A stretch of 64,000 nt of DNA from Erythrobacter sp. GTDB lineage: Bacteria > Pseudomonadota > Alphaproteobacteria > Sphingomonadales > Sphingomonadaceae. Where the stretch lies: positions 62,001 to 126,000 of the forward strand of contig JAACTB010000015.1 in the NCBI GenBank assembly GCA_009993605.1. Direction: 5' to 3'. The translations under genes and the position numbers were made by a program. The notes under the pieces were generated by a model. That model did not search any database. It had not been told where the DNA came from and was given only the letters and a program-made list of their open reading frames with translations. This document shows, piece by piece, positions 1-8,990 of this stretch; position 1 is the stretch's first letter, and every line of letters starts with the position of its first letter.

Positions 1-2
1 TC

Positions 3-287
3 ACCTTCGGATCCGGGCTGAAAATCAAGCTCGTAGAGGCATTGGCGCAAGGCAAGGCGGTGATCGCCACATCCGTCACATTGCAAGGCGTCGAAGATAT
101 CTGTGGTGTTGCCGTCGTTCAGACCGACGACGCCAATATCTTTGCCGATGCCCTTGTCGATCTCGCCAGTTCGTCGAGCGCTCGAACAGACCTGGCCCAG
201 CGCGCCCTTGCCTGTGCGCAACGCAATTTCTCTCCCGACAGGACCCATCGCGAGCTGCGGAAGTGGTGTGAAAGAGCCCGGGCTTAA
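3..287 (+). CDS. Glycosyltransferase, C-terminal part (cut by window start)
   Basis: The frame is open from the first bases and stops at TAA 285-287, so only the last ~94 residues are present. The segment GSGLKIKLVEALAQGKAVIAT is the typical nucleotide-sugar-binding stretch of GT-B (group 1) glycosyltransferases, followed by a helical tail. The first ATG-like start in this frame (TTG at 42) would cut this motif, so it is not the true start. It points at the lasso-peptide ABC transporter and is separated from it by 18 bp. It probably belongs to an exopolysaccharide locus interrupted by the lasso cluster. The family is fairly sure; the sugar specificity is unknown. Confidence 0.7.
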   Translation, partial: TFGSGLKIKLVEALAQGKAVIATSVTLQGVEDICGVAVVQTDDANIFADALVDLASSSSARTDLAQRALACAQRNFSPDRTHRELRKWCERARA

Positions 288-294
288 GCCGGGC
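276..294. terminator. Hairpin between convergent genes
   Basis: GCCCGG (276-281) pairs with CCGGGC (289-294) around the short loop GCTTAAG, overlapping the TAA stop of the glycosyltransferase. It lies between two convergent genes and may act in both directions. There is no clear T-run, so this is a weak call. Confidence 0.35.
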
Positions 295-305
295 CTCGCC
301 CTGCC

Positions 306-2075
306 CTAGCCACCCGATATCATTCGGGAGATTTTGCTTTCGTCGCGTGCCGCCAGATCTTCGTAGCTGCCCTGTTCGACGATGCGTCCGTTCTCCAGCG
401 CGACGACGTGATCGGCGAAGGCGACCAGCGAGGGGCGGTGTGCGATCGTCACGATCGTCAGCTCCCCGCGCAGCGCCGTAATGGCCGCCACGATCATGCG
501 CTGGTTTTCCCAGTCGAGCGCGCTCGTCGCCTCGTCGAGGATCAGCAATTGCGGCTTGCGCAGCAGGGCACGGGCCAGAGCGAAACGCTGCCGTTCCCCG
601 CCCGAAAAGCGCGTGCCGCGATCCCCGGCGATGGTGTCCAATCCGTCCGGCAGCCCACGCACCAGCTCGGCGATATTGGCGCGTTCGAGCGCTTCCCAGA
701 TCTCGGCGTCCGTCGCTTGCGCGTTGCCGAGCCGAAGATTGCTCGCCAGCGTCGCATGGAGCAATTGCGATTCCTGCGGAACGCTCGCCACCGTCGACCG
801 CCAGGCGCGCCGGTTGGACGCATCGATCGCGTTTCCGTCGATCATCATAGTGCCCGCAGTCGGCGCGAAGAGGCCCGCCATGATATCCGCCAGCGTGCTC
901 TTACCGCTACCGGATGGGCCGATCATCGCCATGATCTGCCCTTTCGGGATCTCCAGAGTGACATCGCGCAGCGAAGGCGTCTCGGCACCCGAATAGGTCA
1001 TCCCCACATTGGTCAGCACTATGCTGTCCTGCAAGGCCGGCGCCGTGATCTCCGAGCGTGCCGGTTCCTCGCGATGGGCGTCGAAATGATCCGCATTGCG
1101 GCGATAATTGGCGAAGGCCGGTGCTTCGGTCAGGAAGGTCTGCACATTTTCCTGGATCGCGGAAAAGCGCGGCGCGATGCGGGCGAAGACGACCAGCAGA
1201 GTCGCGAGGCGGGCGAAATCGAGCGCAAACACCGCGATCGCCAGATAGACGAACAGCGCCGCCACCAGCGCCGCGCCGACCTGGAAGAACACTCCGCCCC
1301 AGGTGCTCAGCGCCGCGAAATCCAGGACCGCGCCTCTGATGCGCCCGACATTGCCCGAATATTCGCGCACCTGCCGGTCCTCGGCGGCGAACAGCTTGGC
1401 CAGCCTGATGCTGCCGATGAACTCCAGCACGGTGGCGTTCTGATCCTGATACATCGCGATCAGCCGCTTGCCGTGCCGGTTGGCCCGGCGGCGCAGGGGA
1501 TAGAGAGCGAGGAACAGCGCCCCGCCGATGATGAAGGCGAAGAGCGCCATGGGCCAGGATATCAGCAGCGCCAGCACGAGATAGATCGCCAGCATCAGGC
1601 ACGCCTGGACGATCGCCAGCACGCTGCCGATCGACCCCATGACATTGTCGATATCGTGAGTCAGCGCGTGATTGATATCGCTGCTGCGGCGATTGTGCAG
1701 CGCCTCCCAGCGGGCATAGCTGATGCTTTCGAACAGGCGCGTTTTCAACCGCGCGCTCACATCCTGGATCGTGCGCTGATTGAACAAAGTCTTGGCCCGG
1801 CTGAGCAACGCCTGCGCCACGACCAGTGCGATGAAAATGATCAGCAGCGTCACCAGATCGGGCGACCAGCGCGCCAACGTCTCCCCGATAAGCGGGAGAT
1901 CGCGCAAGACCCCGCTGCCGCCGGGCATGGCGATCGCGACCAGGGGGATCAGGATGACCAGGGAAAGCCCTTCGGTCAGCCCGGCAAGCGCCGTCAGCCC
2001 CATGCCTGCGAGCAGGCGACCGCCGGCGACGGCCCAGATCGTCGCGAGATAATCCCTCAGCCCCGCGAGACTCAT
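306..2075 (-). CDS. Lasso peptide ABC exporter (permease-ATPase fusion), LasD/McjD-type
   Basis: A 589-aa half-transporter. The N-terminal ~320 residues are a six-helix exporter domain with strongly hydrophobic segments. The C-terminal ATPase has Walker A GPSGSGKST, signature FSGGERQRF and Walker B LLILDEAT followed by SALD. By position, as last gene of a lasso operon, it should pump the mature lasso peptide out of the cell and give self-immunity, as McjD does for microcin J25. Its ATG overlaps the stop of the kinase gene by 4 bp (ATGA), so translation is probably coupled. The family is certain; the lasso substrate is inferred from the cluster. Confidence 0.88.
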   Translation of the reverse strand: MSLAGLRDYLATIWAVAGGRLLAGMGLTALAGLTEGLSLVILIPLVAIAMPGGSGVLRDLPLIGETLARWSPDLVTLLIIFIALVVAQALLSRAKTLFNQRTIQDVSARLKTRLFESISYARWEALHNRRSSDINHALTHDIDNVMGSIGSVLAIVQACLMLAIYLVLALLISWPMALFAFIIGGALFLALYPLRRRANRHGKRLIAMYQDQNATVLEFIGSIRLAKLFAAEDRQVREYSGNVGRIRGAVLDFAALSTWGGVFFQVGAALVAALFVYLAIAVFALDFARLATLLVVFARIAPRFSAIQENVQTFLTEAPAFANYRRNADHFDAHREEPARSEITAPALQDSIVLTNVGMTYSGAETPSLRDVTLEIPKGQIMAMIGPSGSGKSTLADIMAGLFAPTAGTMMIDGNAIDASNRRAWRSTVASVPQESQLLHATLASNLRLGNAQATDAEIWEALERANIAELVRGLPDGLDTIAGDRGTRFSGGERQRFALARALLRKPQLLILDEATSALDWENQRMIVAAITALRGELTIVTIAHRPSLVAFADHVVALENGRIVEQGSYEDLAARDESKISRMISGG

Positions 2076-2986
2076 TTCCCCTCGCCGGAGAGCATGGCCT
2101 CCACCATAGCGACGGTTTCGCCAAGCCGGTCGCGATCGTGCGGAATGTGCAATCGCCCGATGCGCGTGGTGTCAGCGATCCGCGCCGCCTGCCGGAATTG
2201 GCGCGCGCGGTCCTGCATGGCGAGGGGCGCGTGCGTGAACCGGATATTGTAGCTGTAGCGGAACAGGGGCTCGATCGCGTCCGTCGCGCTCAGCCACTCG
2301 ATTCGCGGGTGGTCGCCGCCGCGTTGCAGGATGAAGATGCAGTCCGTGTCGGCGGGCTCCTGCGCCAGTGCGGGAAGCCTATATTGCCGTTTCTCGAACC
2401 CTTCCATCACCAGCGGCAGTATGGTCGCGTGCGGGATATCGGCATTGGGCGCGTCGGCATTCAGCTTCATCTGGGCAAAGGCAGGCTGGATCTGCGGCTG
2501 CCCCTCCCCCTCGCAATCGATCGCGAGCAGATCGTCCGTCATCAGCGCCCATCCGTGTTTCAGGAAAGCGGATGCCGTGGTGGATTTGCCGGCGGTCTTG
2601 TCGCCGAGGAAAGCGACCGAGCGCCCGTCGCGCCGCGCCGCGCTGGCGTGCAGCACGAACAGGCCGCGCATGTGCAGCATCCAGCCCATGACGGGGCCGA
2701 GCAGCGGAAAGGCGAGATAATTCTCCGGCGCACCTTCGAACGCCTGGATATGCACCAGCGAAGAGTTCTCGATCCTGATCGATGCTGCGCCCGGCCACAT
2801 CATCTCGACACCGTTCGGCCCTTCGAAATCGAAGCGCGTATGATGGCCAAGCGGCGGGATGGTCTCGCCCAGATCAGAGCGCACGATGCGCAAGTCGACC
2901 GGCGCACCCTCGTCGGGCTGCGGCGCCAGCTCGTCGAGGCGCACATCGCTCCCGATGGTCAATCCGAAGGCTCGATATCGGTGCAT
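2072..2986 (-). CDS. HprK-like lasso peptide kinase (PadeK/ThcoK type)
   Basis: A 304-aa protein resembling the C-terminal catalytic domain of HPr kinase. It shows the LHASAA segment (His113), P-loop GDKTAGKST (128-136) and TDDLLAID (acidic pair 151-152), with no N-terminal HPrK domain. Kinases of this type in lasso clusters (paeninodin, pseudomycoidin) phosphorylate the C-terminal serine of the precursor. The precursor here ends in Ser47, which fits. The gene overlaps or abuts the cyclase upstream and the exporter downstream. I chose ATG 2986; a TTG at 2995 would give a TTGA overlap with the cyclase stop and three more residues. Function is inferred from family and context. Confidence 0.82.
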   Translation of the reverse strand: MHRYRAFGLTIGSDVRLDELAPQPDEGAPVDLRIVRSDLGETIPPLGHHTRFDFEGPNGVEMMWPGAASIRIENSSLVHIQAFEGAPENYLAFPLLGPVMGWMLHMRGLFVLHASAARRDGRSVAFLGDKTAGKSTTASAFLKHGWALMTDDLLAIDCEGEGQPQIQPAFAQMKLNADAPNADIPHATILPLVMEGFEKRQYRLPALAQEPADTDCIFILQRGGDHPRIEWLSATDAIEPLFRYSYNIRFTHAPLAMQDRARQFRQAARIADTTRIGRLHIPHDRDRLGETVAMVEAMLSGEGK

Positions 2987-2991
2987 GGCGC

Positions 2992-4794
2992 TCAATTATC
3001 CGAATGGGGAAAGGGGGCGGCGGGAAGGGGCGCGTGCGCGATCTCCGCCCACATGGCCAGTACTGCCACACGCCAGAGGAAAAAGGCATCCCCCAAGTCG
3101 ATCCCCGCGCCATTGCGGTACAGGCTTTCACGCGCGTCGGCCAGAGACCGGCGGTCGACCAGCCCCCAGGGATCGGCGACCGCCGGATCGGTGAGGTCGA
3201 GCACCTTGTCCTTCTGGCTCACCAGCCCCGCGAGGAAGGCGGACGTGAAGTCGAACTTGTCGCGCCGGTTCAACGTCTCGTCCGGCAGATCGCCGCGATA
3301 GGCGGCCCGCAGGACATAGCGTGACAACCCGTCGCGCAGTTTCCATTCCGATGGCAGGGAGAAGGACTGTTCGACCAGCTCGACATCGTAGAACGGCAAG
3401 CGGGTATCGACGCCCGCGGCGTGGCTGCACAGGGCGAACACCTCGAGCGAACCGGGCTGCAGGGCGTGGTCCAGCGCCTCAAGATGGAGCATCCGTTCGT
3501 CATGGTCGAGCCGACCGGCGGCGGGACGGATATCGTAGCGATCGGGTTCGATCGCGCGGACCGTATCGTCGCTCAGATAGCGCCTCTGCACCGGTGATTC
3601 CTCTGCGACCTTGCGCGCGAGCCGTCGGATCAGGCGGCGCAGATAGGGTTTGTGAGAGAGATACCGCCGGAACAGGGCAAGCCGATCGTCGCCATAGAGT
3701 TGCGAAGCGGCGCGCGTCTGGCGCCACAATTGCCACCAGGCGCCGCGTTTCGCCAATTCGTTGAGGCGCCCGAACCCGTAGGACACCACCTCGTCACCGC
3801 CATGGCCCGACAGGACCACGCCATCGCCCATCCTGCGTGCCAGATGGAGCAGCTGGAACGACACCGAATGCCCACGCGGCAGATGCGGGCCGTCGACCGC
3901 GCGCAGCCAGAACGCCATGTCCTGAAGCGGATCGTGGACATCGCCTGCGACTTCGACGGGGTCTAGCCCGGTCCTGGCGGCGACTGCGGCGAGGTGCCGG
4001 TCGTCGCACCAGCCGGGCGTCTCGCGATAAGTGAGCGACAGGGCATCGAGCGGGTCCGAACCCGATTGCGCGCCCGATAGCGAGGCCGACGCCGCGATCG
4101 CCGAGGAATCGAGCCCCCCGCTGAGCATAAGCGCGGTTTGGCCCGGCTGGATGCATTGCGCCACGGACCGGTCGAGCAAGGCCCGGAACCGTTCGACGGG
4201 CGCATCGGGATGCGGGTCCGCCGCCACGTCCGACAGGGACCAGTATCGCTGCCGCTGGCGATCGCCTTGGCGATATAACGCCCAATGGGCGGCTGCAAAC
4301 CGCGTGATCCCTTCGAAAAAGGTCCGCTCGCGTTCGAGATAGGCGCCGGCGATGAAATCGGCGAGCATGGTGCGATCGTCGGCTGGCGAGCGGCCGAGCG
4401 CAATGCGCAGGCTTTGCGAGGTTTGCCCGAAAAACAGGGCGTCGTCGGTTTCGGTGACGAAGAGAGGCGCCAGCCCGAAATGATCGCGCGCGGCATAGAT
4501 CGTGCCGTCCGTCAGGTCGCGCAGGACGAAGGCGAACGGGCCCCGAAGCTGCGCCGCAAGGCCCGTACCCCAGCGCCGCCAGCCCGCCGCCAGCAGATCG
4601 TCGAGGCTGGCTTTAGGAGAAATACCGCAGGCTTCGGCGATGGCGGCGAAGTTGTCGAGGCGGATGTTCACCGCCGCGAGAAGCAATTCCACTCCTCCGG
4701 GGCGCCCGTCGCGATCGCGGACGCGGAAAGGTTTCTCGATCCGGCAGGCCTGGCCGGGCGCTGGCCCATGAGCAGGAATCGACGTGGAATTCAC
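2992..4794 (-). CDS. Lasso peptide cyclase (asparagine-synthetase-like, LasC/McjC)
   Basis: A 600-aa asparagine-synthetase B homologue. The N-terminal ~200 residues resemble a glutamine-amidotransferase fold (RGPFAFVLRD, AARDHFGLAPLF) but lack the catalytic Cys2 that follows Met1 in true AsnB. The synthetase domain carries the ATP pyrophosphatase motif SGGLDSS (225-231) and LSGHGGDEV. It should adenylate the Asp side chain of the precursor and close the macrolactam with the core N-terminus. The start is GTG 4794, giving a GTGA overlap with the B2 stop. The open frame continues upstream to 5082, but that part is antisense-like Arg/Pro-rich sequence overlapping B2 and was rejected. Confidence 0.9.
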   Translation of the reverse strand: MNSTSIPAHGPAPGQACRIEKPFRVRDRDGRPGGVELLLAAVNIRLDNFAAIAEACGISPKASLDDLLAAGWRRWGTGLAAQLRGPFAFVLRDLTDGTIYAARDHFGLAPLFVTETDDALFFGQTSQSLRIALGRSPADDRTMLADFIAGAYLERERTFFEGITRFAAAHWALYRQGDRQRQRYWSLSDVAADPHPDAPVERFRALLDRSVAQCIQPGQTALMLSGGLDSSAIAASASLSGAQSGSDPLDALSLTYRETPGWCDDRHLAAVAARTGLDPVEVAGDVHDPLQDMAFWLRAVDGPHLPRGHSVSFQLLHLARRMGDGVVLSGHGGDEVVSYGFGRLNELAKRGAWWQLWRQTRAASQLYGDDRLALFRRYLSHKPYLRRLIRRLARKVAEESPVQRRYLSDDTVRAIEPDRYDIRPAAGRLDHDERMLHLEALDHALQPGSLEVFALCSHAAGVDTRLPFYDVELVEQSFSLPSEWKLRDGLSRYVLRAAYRGDLPDETLNRRDKFDFTSAFLAGLVSQKDKVLDLTDPAVADPWGLVDRRSLADARESLYRNGAGIDLGDAFFLWRVAVLAMWAEIAHAPLPAAPFPHSDN

Positions 4795-5219
4795 AGATCG
4801 ACGATCGGCGTGAAGTCTTCGATCCGCTCTTCCTGGCCGCCGATCATCACGGTGCCGCCGGCGATGACCCAGGCATGGGCGTCGAACGGCTTGCCCTGCT
4901 GCTGCCTGACGCCGATGCGGATCGTGCACTCCTGCCCTTCGCGCGCAGCGAGATACCGCAAGGTCAAAGCCTGGGTCAGGCAACTGGCATGGGGCACCAG
5001 CGGAGCCATCCGTTCGACGGCCCAGGCCAGCAAGGGGAGTGGAATACGGGGTCCTTGGCGAGGGGGAACGCGCCCGATCCACGCGAGAACAGGACGATAG
5101 CTTCGCAATGTCAGAACGATGCGGATACCGGCGAGGACCACCAAGGTTTTCAGCAGCAGGAAGTAATGCCGCCTAAACAACCTCGCCCATCGGACTACGC
5201 GATCAAACGCTCGGGACAA
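4791..5219 (-). CDS. Lasso leader peptidase (transglutaminase-like, LasB2/McjB C-domain)
   Basis: About 142 aa from TTG 5219. The frame is also open to GTG 5270, which would give 159 aa and a longer overlap with B1. It carries the cysteine-protease core of lasso B2 proteins: HASCLTQALTL (catalytic Cys), PFDAHAWVI (catalytic His) and EDFTPI (Asp). A hydrophobic helix lies near the N-terminus (HYFLLLKTLVVLAGI). It cleaves the leader bound by the B1 protein so that the cyclase can use the free core N-terminus. The family call is firm; the start codon is uncertain. Confidence 0.87.
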   Translation of the reverse strand: MSRAFDRVVRWARLFRRHYFLLLKTLVVLAGIRIVLTLRSYRPVLAWIGRVPPRQGPRIPLPLLAWAVERMAPLVPHASCLTQALTLRYLAAREGQECTIRIGVRQQQGKPFDAHAWVIAGGTVMIGGQEERIEDFTPIVDL

Positions 5220-5487
5220 TGAGGTCCATCTGCTCCAAAGAAGCGACGATCGCTTTGACGTCGGCAACACAGGTCTCGCGGTCCACTTCGTACGTTTCCA
5301 TCATACGCTCGACGAGCTCTGCGACGCTCGCCTCACGACCGATCCATTCCCAGATTTTCGCGGCGGAGCCGTTGAGAGTGTAATAATTGCTGGACGAGAG
5401 ATCCAGCAGCGCATTGCCGCTTTCCAACGTGCACGAAACCACATCGGGCTTCTGGCCCCAACGAGTATTCTCGATCAAATCAGGCAT
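5203..5487 (-). CDS. PqqD-like RiPP recognition element (LasB1)
   Basis: A 94-aa PqqD-family protein with the standalone RRE pattern: an N-terminal beta region (VVSCTLESGNALLDLSSSNYYTLN), then GSAAKIWEWI and helices ending in MDLIVPSV. Standalone B1 proteins bind the YxxP leader motif and present the precursor to the B2 protease. The gene follows the precursor after a 101-bp spacer containing a hairpin. It overlaps B2 by 17 bp or more, so B1 and B2 are probably made in equal amounts and act as a complex, as known for split lasso B proteins. Confidence 0.9.
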   Translation of the reverse strand: MPDLIENTRWGQKPDVVSCTLESGNALLDLSSSNYYTLNGSAAKIWEWIGREASVAELVERMMETYEVDRETCVADVKAIVASLEQMDLIVPSV

Positions 5488-5532
5488 CTATCCAAGTCCC
5501 CAGACGTCAGTCCCTCCCAAGCGCCCAGAAAC

Positions 5533-5560
5533 AAAAAAGGCAACCGTTTTCGCGGTTGCC
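5533..5560 (-). terminator. Intra-operon hairpin terminator/attenuator between lasso genes A and B1
   Basis: Read on the minus strand, GGCAACCG (5560-5553), loop CGAAAA and CGGTTGCC (5546-5539) form an 8-bp perfect stem. It is followed directly by six T (5538-5533). This is a textbook intrinsic terminator placed just after the precursor stop and before B1. Partial readthrough would give an excess of precursor transcript over enzyme transcript. Nothing in the spacer looks like a separate promoter for B1. Confidence 0.8.
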
Positions 5561-5588
5561 TTTCTCGTTAGAGATGCTGAGAGCGCTC

Positions 5589-5732
5589 TTAGGAAAGCGT
5601 CACTTCCGCGAGGGGAGTGTTGTTCGCGAAGGCCGCATCGAGGCGACGACCGACGGCCGTGCTCTTGGTGATGGCTTCGATCGAACCGACCTTCTTGAAG
5701 GTGGGGCGCTCGTAGGTAGCTTTGATGGTCAT
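5589..5732 (-). CDS. Lasso peptide precursor (LasA), 47 aa
   Basis: The short gene runs from ATG 5732 to TAA 5589, with a good ribosome site (GAAGGA, about 9 bases upstream). The leader holds Tyr7-x2-Pro10-x-Phe12-x3-Gly16-x5-Thr22-x, matching the proteobacterial lasso motif YxxPx(L/F)xxxGxxxxxTx in spacing. Cleavage after Lys23 leaves a 24-residue core starting STAVGRRLD. Ser1 and Asp9 would form a nine-residue macrolactam, with a 15-residue tail AAFANNTPLAEVTLS. Two Arg in the ring give it positive charge. The last residue is Ser47, the expected target of the cluster kinase. Phe35 is one possible bulky plug. Ring pairing and cleavage site are predictions. Confidence 0.88.
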   Translation of the reverse strand: MTIKATYERPTFKKVGSIEAITKSTAVGRRLDAAFANNTPLAEVTLS

Positions 5733-6061
5733 AGTATCATTCCTTCGTTCGGCGTGTGCGGGTATCTGCGCAAGGTCGAATACAACCCGTCCGAATCGAC
5801 CTGTCGTATCAATCGCAATTAATTAACTATTTGGCAACCATATTTCTGTTGCACTGCACCATAATTGGGCCTGTTTGGCAGCGCTGTGCCAATGTGGGAC
5901 AGCGTAACACTACGTAGGAACTACCTTCCTGCCGTCTTGCTGCATTGCTGCACTGCGGCAACGTGCTTGCCAATGCACCGCCGGGGGTGACATACGCGAT
6001 AAGGTCGCCATACCTTCGATTACCATGCAAACGCCCAGAGGAACGTCCCATCGCGCCTTCG
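5733..6061. promoter_or_regulatory. Divergent control region between lasso precursor and nucleotidyltransferase
   Basis: A 329-bp gene-free, locally AT-rich stretch (around 5815-5875) that must hold the lasso promoter on the minus strand and probably one for the plus-strand gene. It contains a perfect inverted repeat TTGGCA-gcgctg-TGCCAA (5875-5892) and a second TTGGCA at 5831. There is also a short inverted repeat GGCAA-cgtgc-TTGCC (5957-5971) and a tandem TTGCTGCA x2 (5937-5952). These may be regulator sites; no convincing -35/-10 pair could be assigned by eye. Confidence 0.5.
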
Positions 6062-7165
6062 ATGACCTCCGATTCCGGCCTTCCCGAGCACGGAATTGCC
6101 GCGTCGTCTCGAGAAGTCTTCGCGCTGATTGCCATCCTGCGCGGCTGGATGGGGACGGGTCCGGGCGAGGTGCTTCGCGAAGGTGACCGGAAAGGCGATG
6201 ATCTCGATGCCGTCCTGCCCTTGGCGATAGGCACCAAGACGCTAGGATTGCTGAGCGGCGGTTTCGACCGGTCGGGGACCGCGATCCCCAGCCGCATCTC
6301 CGACGAACTCGCACAGCGGCATCAGGAAATCCTCGCGATCAATCTGCGCGCGCTCACCACCATCGCGAAGCTGGCGCAGGCCTTCGCGGACGAGGGGCTG
6401 CCCTATGTCGTCATCAAGGGCCCGTTGCGCGCCGAACAGGTCTATGGATCGATGGATGTGCGCTTCGGCAGCGATGTCGATGTCTATACGGACCGGGATC
6501 ATTACAGCGCTGCCGCGCAGGTGCTCGAAGAACGGCTGGGCTATACGTGTCTGGTGCCGAAGGACGACAGATGGTGGCACGATTATCTGGGCGAGGCGCC
6601 TTTCGCCGCGGCGAATCCGAGCGCGGTGCTGATCGATCTGCACAACCAGCTGCAACAGCCGGGCGGGCCGTATCCGAGCGACCTGGACAGCTTCGTCGAG
6701 AATGCCGAGACACGCGCGATCGGGCGCGCTTCGGCGCGCATCCTGTCGCCGGAAAACGCGCTGATGCTGACTGCGATCAGCTTCGGCAAGGCGGTGCGCA
6801 ATGCCGAGCCGTGGATCGCCTATGCCCATGAGCTGAGCTACGCGCTCCATCAGATGCCGTCGTCGGCGGAAGGCTCTCTTAAGAACCGAGCGCGCGAGAT
6901 CGGGATCGGACGATTGTTCGACGAGTTCCTCCAAGCTTCCAAAGCGCTTTTCGCCGCCCCCATCGCAGACGACGCTACGGAAGCGCGAAAGCACCTTGCG
7001 ATGGCGTCATGCGGGCTCGCGCCCCACGGCCTGCTTGCCCGGTCTCGCGCCAGCTGGCGGTGGACCGAAGGGGTCGGATTGACGCGTCCGGCGAGATTTT
7101 CCCGTGCAATCTTGCGCGAAGCGAAGGGGCGCATGGCTTACCGCACCAGCACGAGGTTCGATTGA
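6062..7165 (+). CDS. Nucleotidyltransferase family protein next to lasso cluster (possible PsmN-like tailoring enzyme)
   Basis: A 367-aa protein with the pattern of the NTP_transf_5 family. It has a helical N-terminus, then LPYVVIKGPLRAEQVY and RFGSDVDVYTDRDHY, where GS-x-DVD is the metal-binding acid pair of the nucleotidyltransferase fold. LIDLHNQL follows and the C-terminus is helical. Such proteins accompany lasso and other RiPP clusters that carry HprK-like kinases. In the pseudomycoidin system a member is reported, as I recall, to add hexose to the phosphorylated peptide. The start ATG 6062 was preferred over frame extensions into the intergenic region. The gene diverges from the precursor and lies 55 bp upstream of pgm. 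The tailoring role is a hypothesis. Confidence 0.7.
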   Translation: MTSDSGLPEHGIAASSREVFALIAILRGWMGTGPGEVLREGDRKGDDLDAVLPLAIGTKTLGLLSGGFDRSGTAIPSRISDELAQRHQEILAINLRALTTIAKLAQAFADEGLPYVVIKGPLRAEQVYGSMDVRFGSDVDVYTDRDHYSAAAQVLEERLGYTCLVPKDDRWWHDYLGEAPFAAANPSAVLIDLHNQLQQPGGPYPSDLDSFVENAETRAIGRASARILSPENALMLTAISFGKAVRNAEPWIAYAHELSYALHQMPSSAEGSLKNRAREIGIGRLFDEFLQASKALFAAPIADDATEARKHLAMASCGLAPHGLLARSRASWRWTEGVGLTRPARFSRAILREAKGRMAYRTSTRFD

Positions 7166-7205
7166 GGCCGGGCGCGGCCGATCGCTTCACGGCGCCACAA
7201 ATTAA

Positions 7206-8947
<1,742 letters not shown>

Positions 8948-8990
8948 TCTTGGGACGACCCCGATTTTCGACTCGCACGGAGAATTTTCA

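Noticed and set aside
4795..5082. N-terminal extension of the lasso cyclase
   Set aside because: It overlaps the B2 protease in another frame with low-complexity Arg/Pro sequence. GTG 4794 gives the normal 4-bp overlap.
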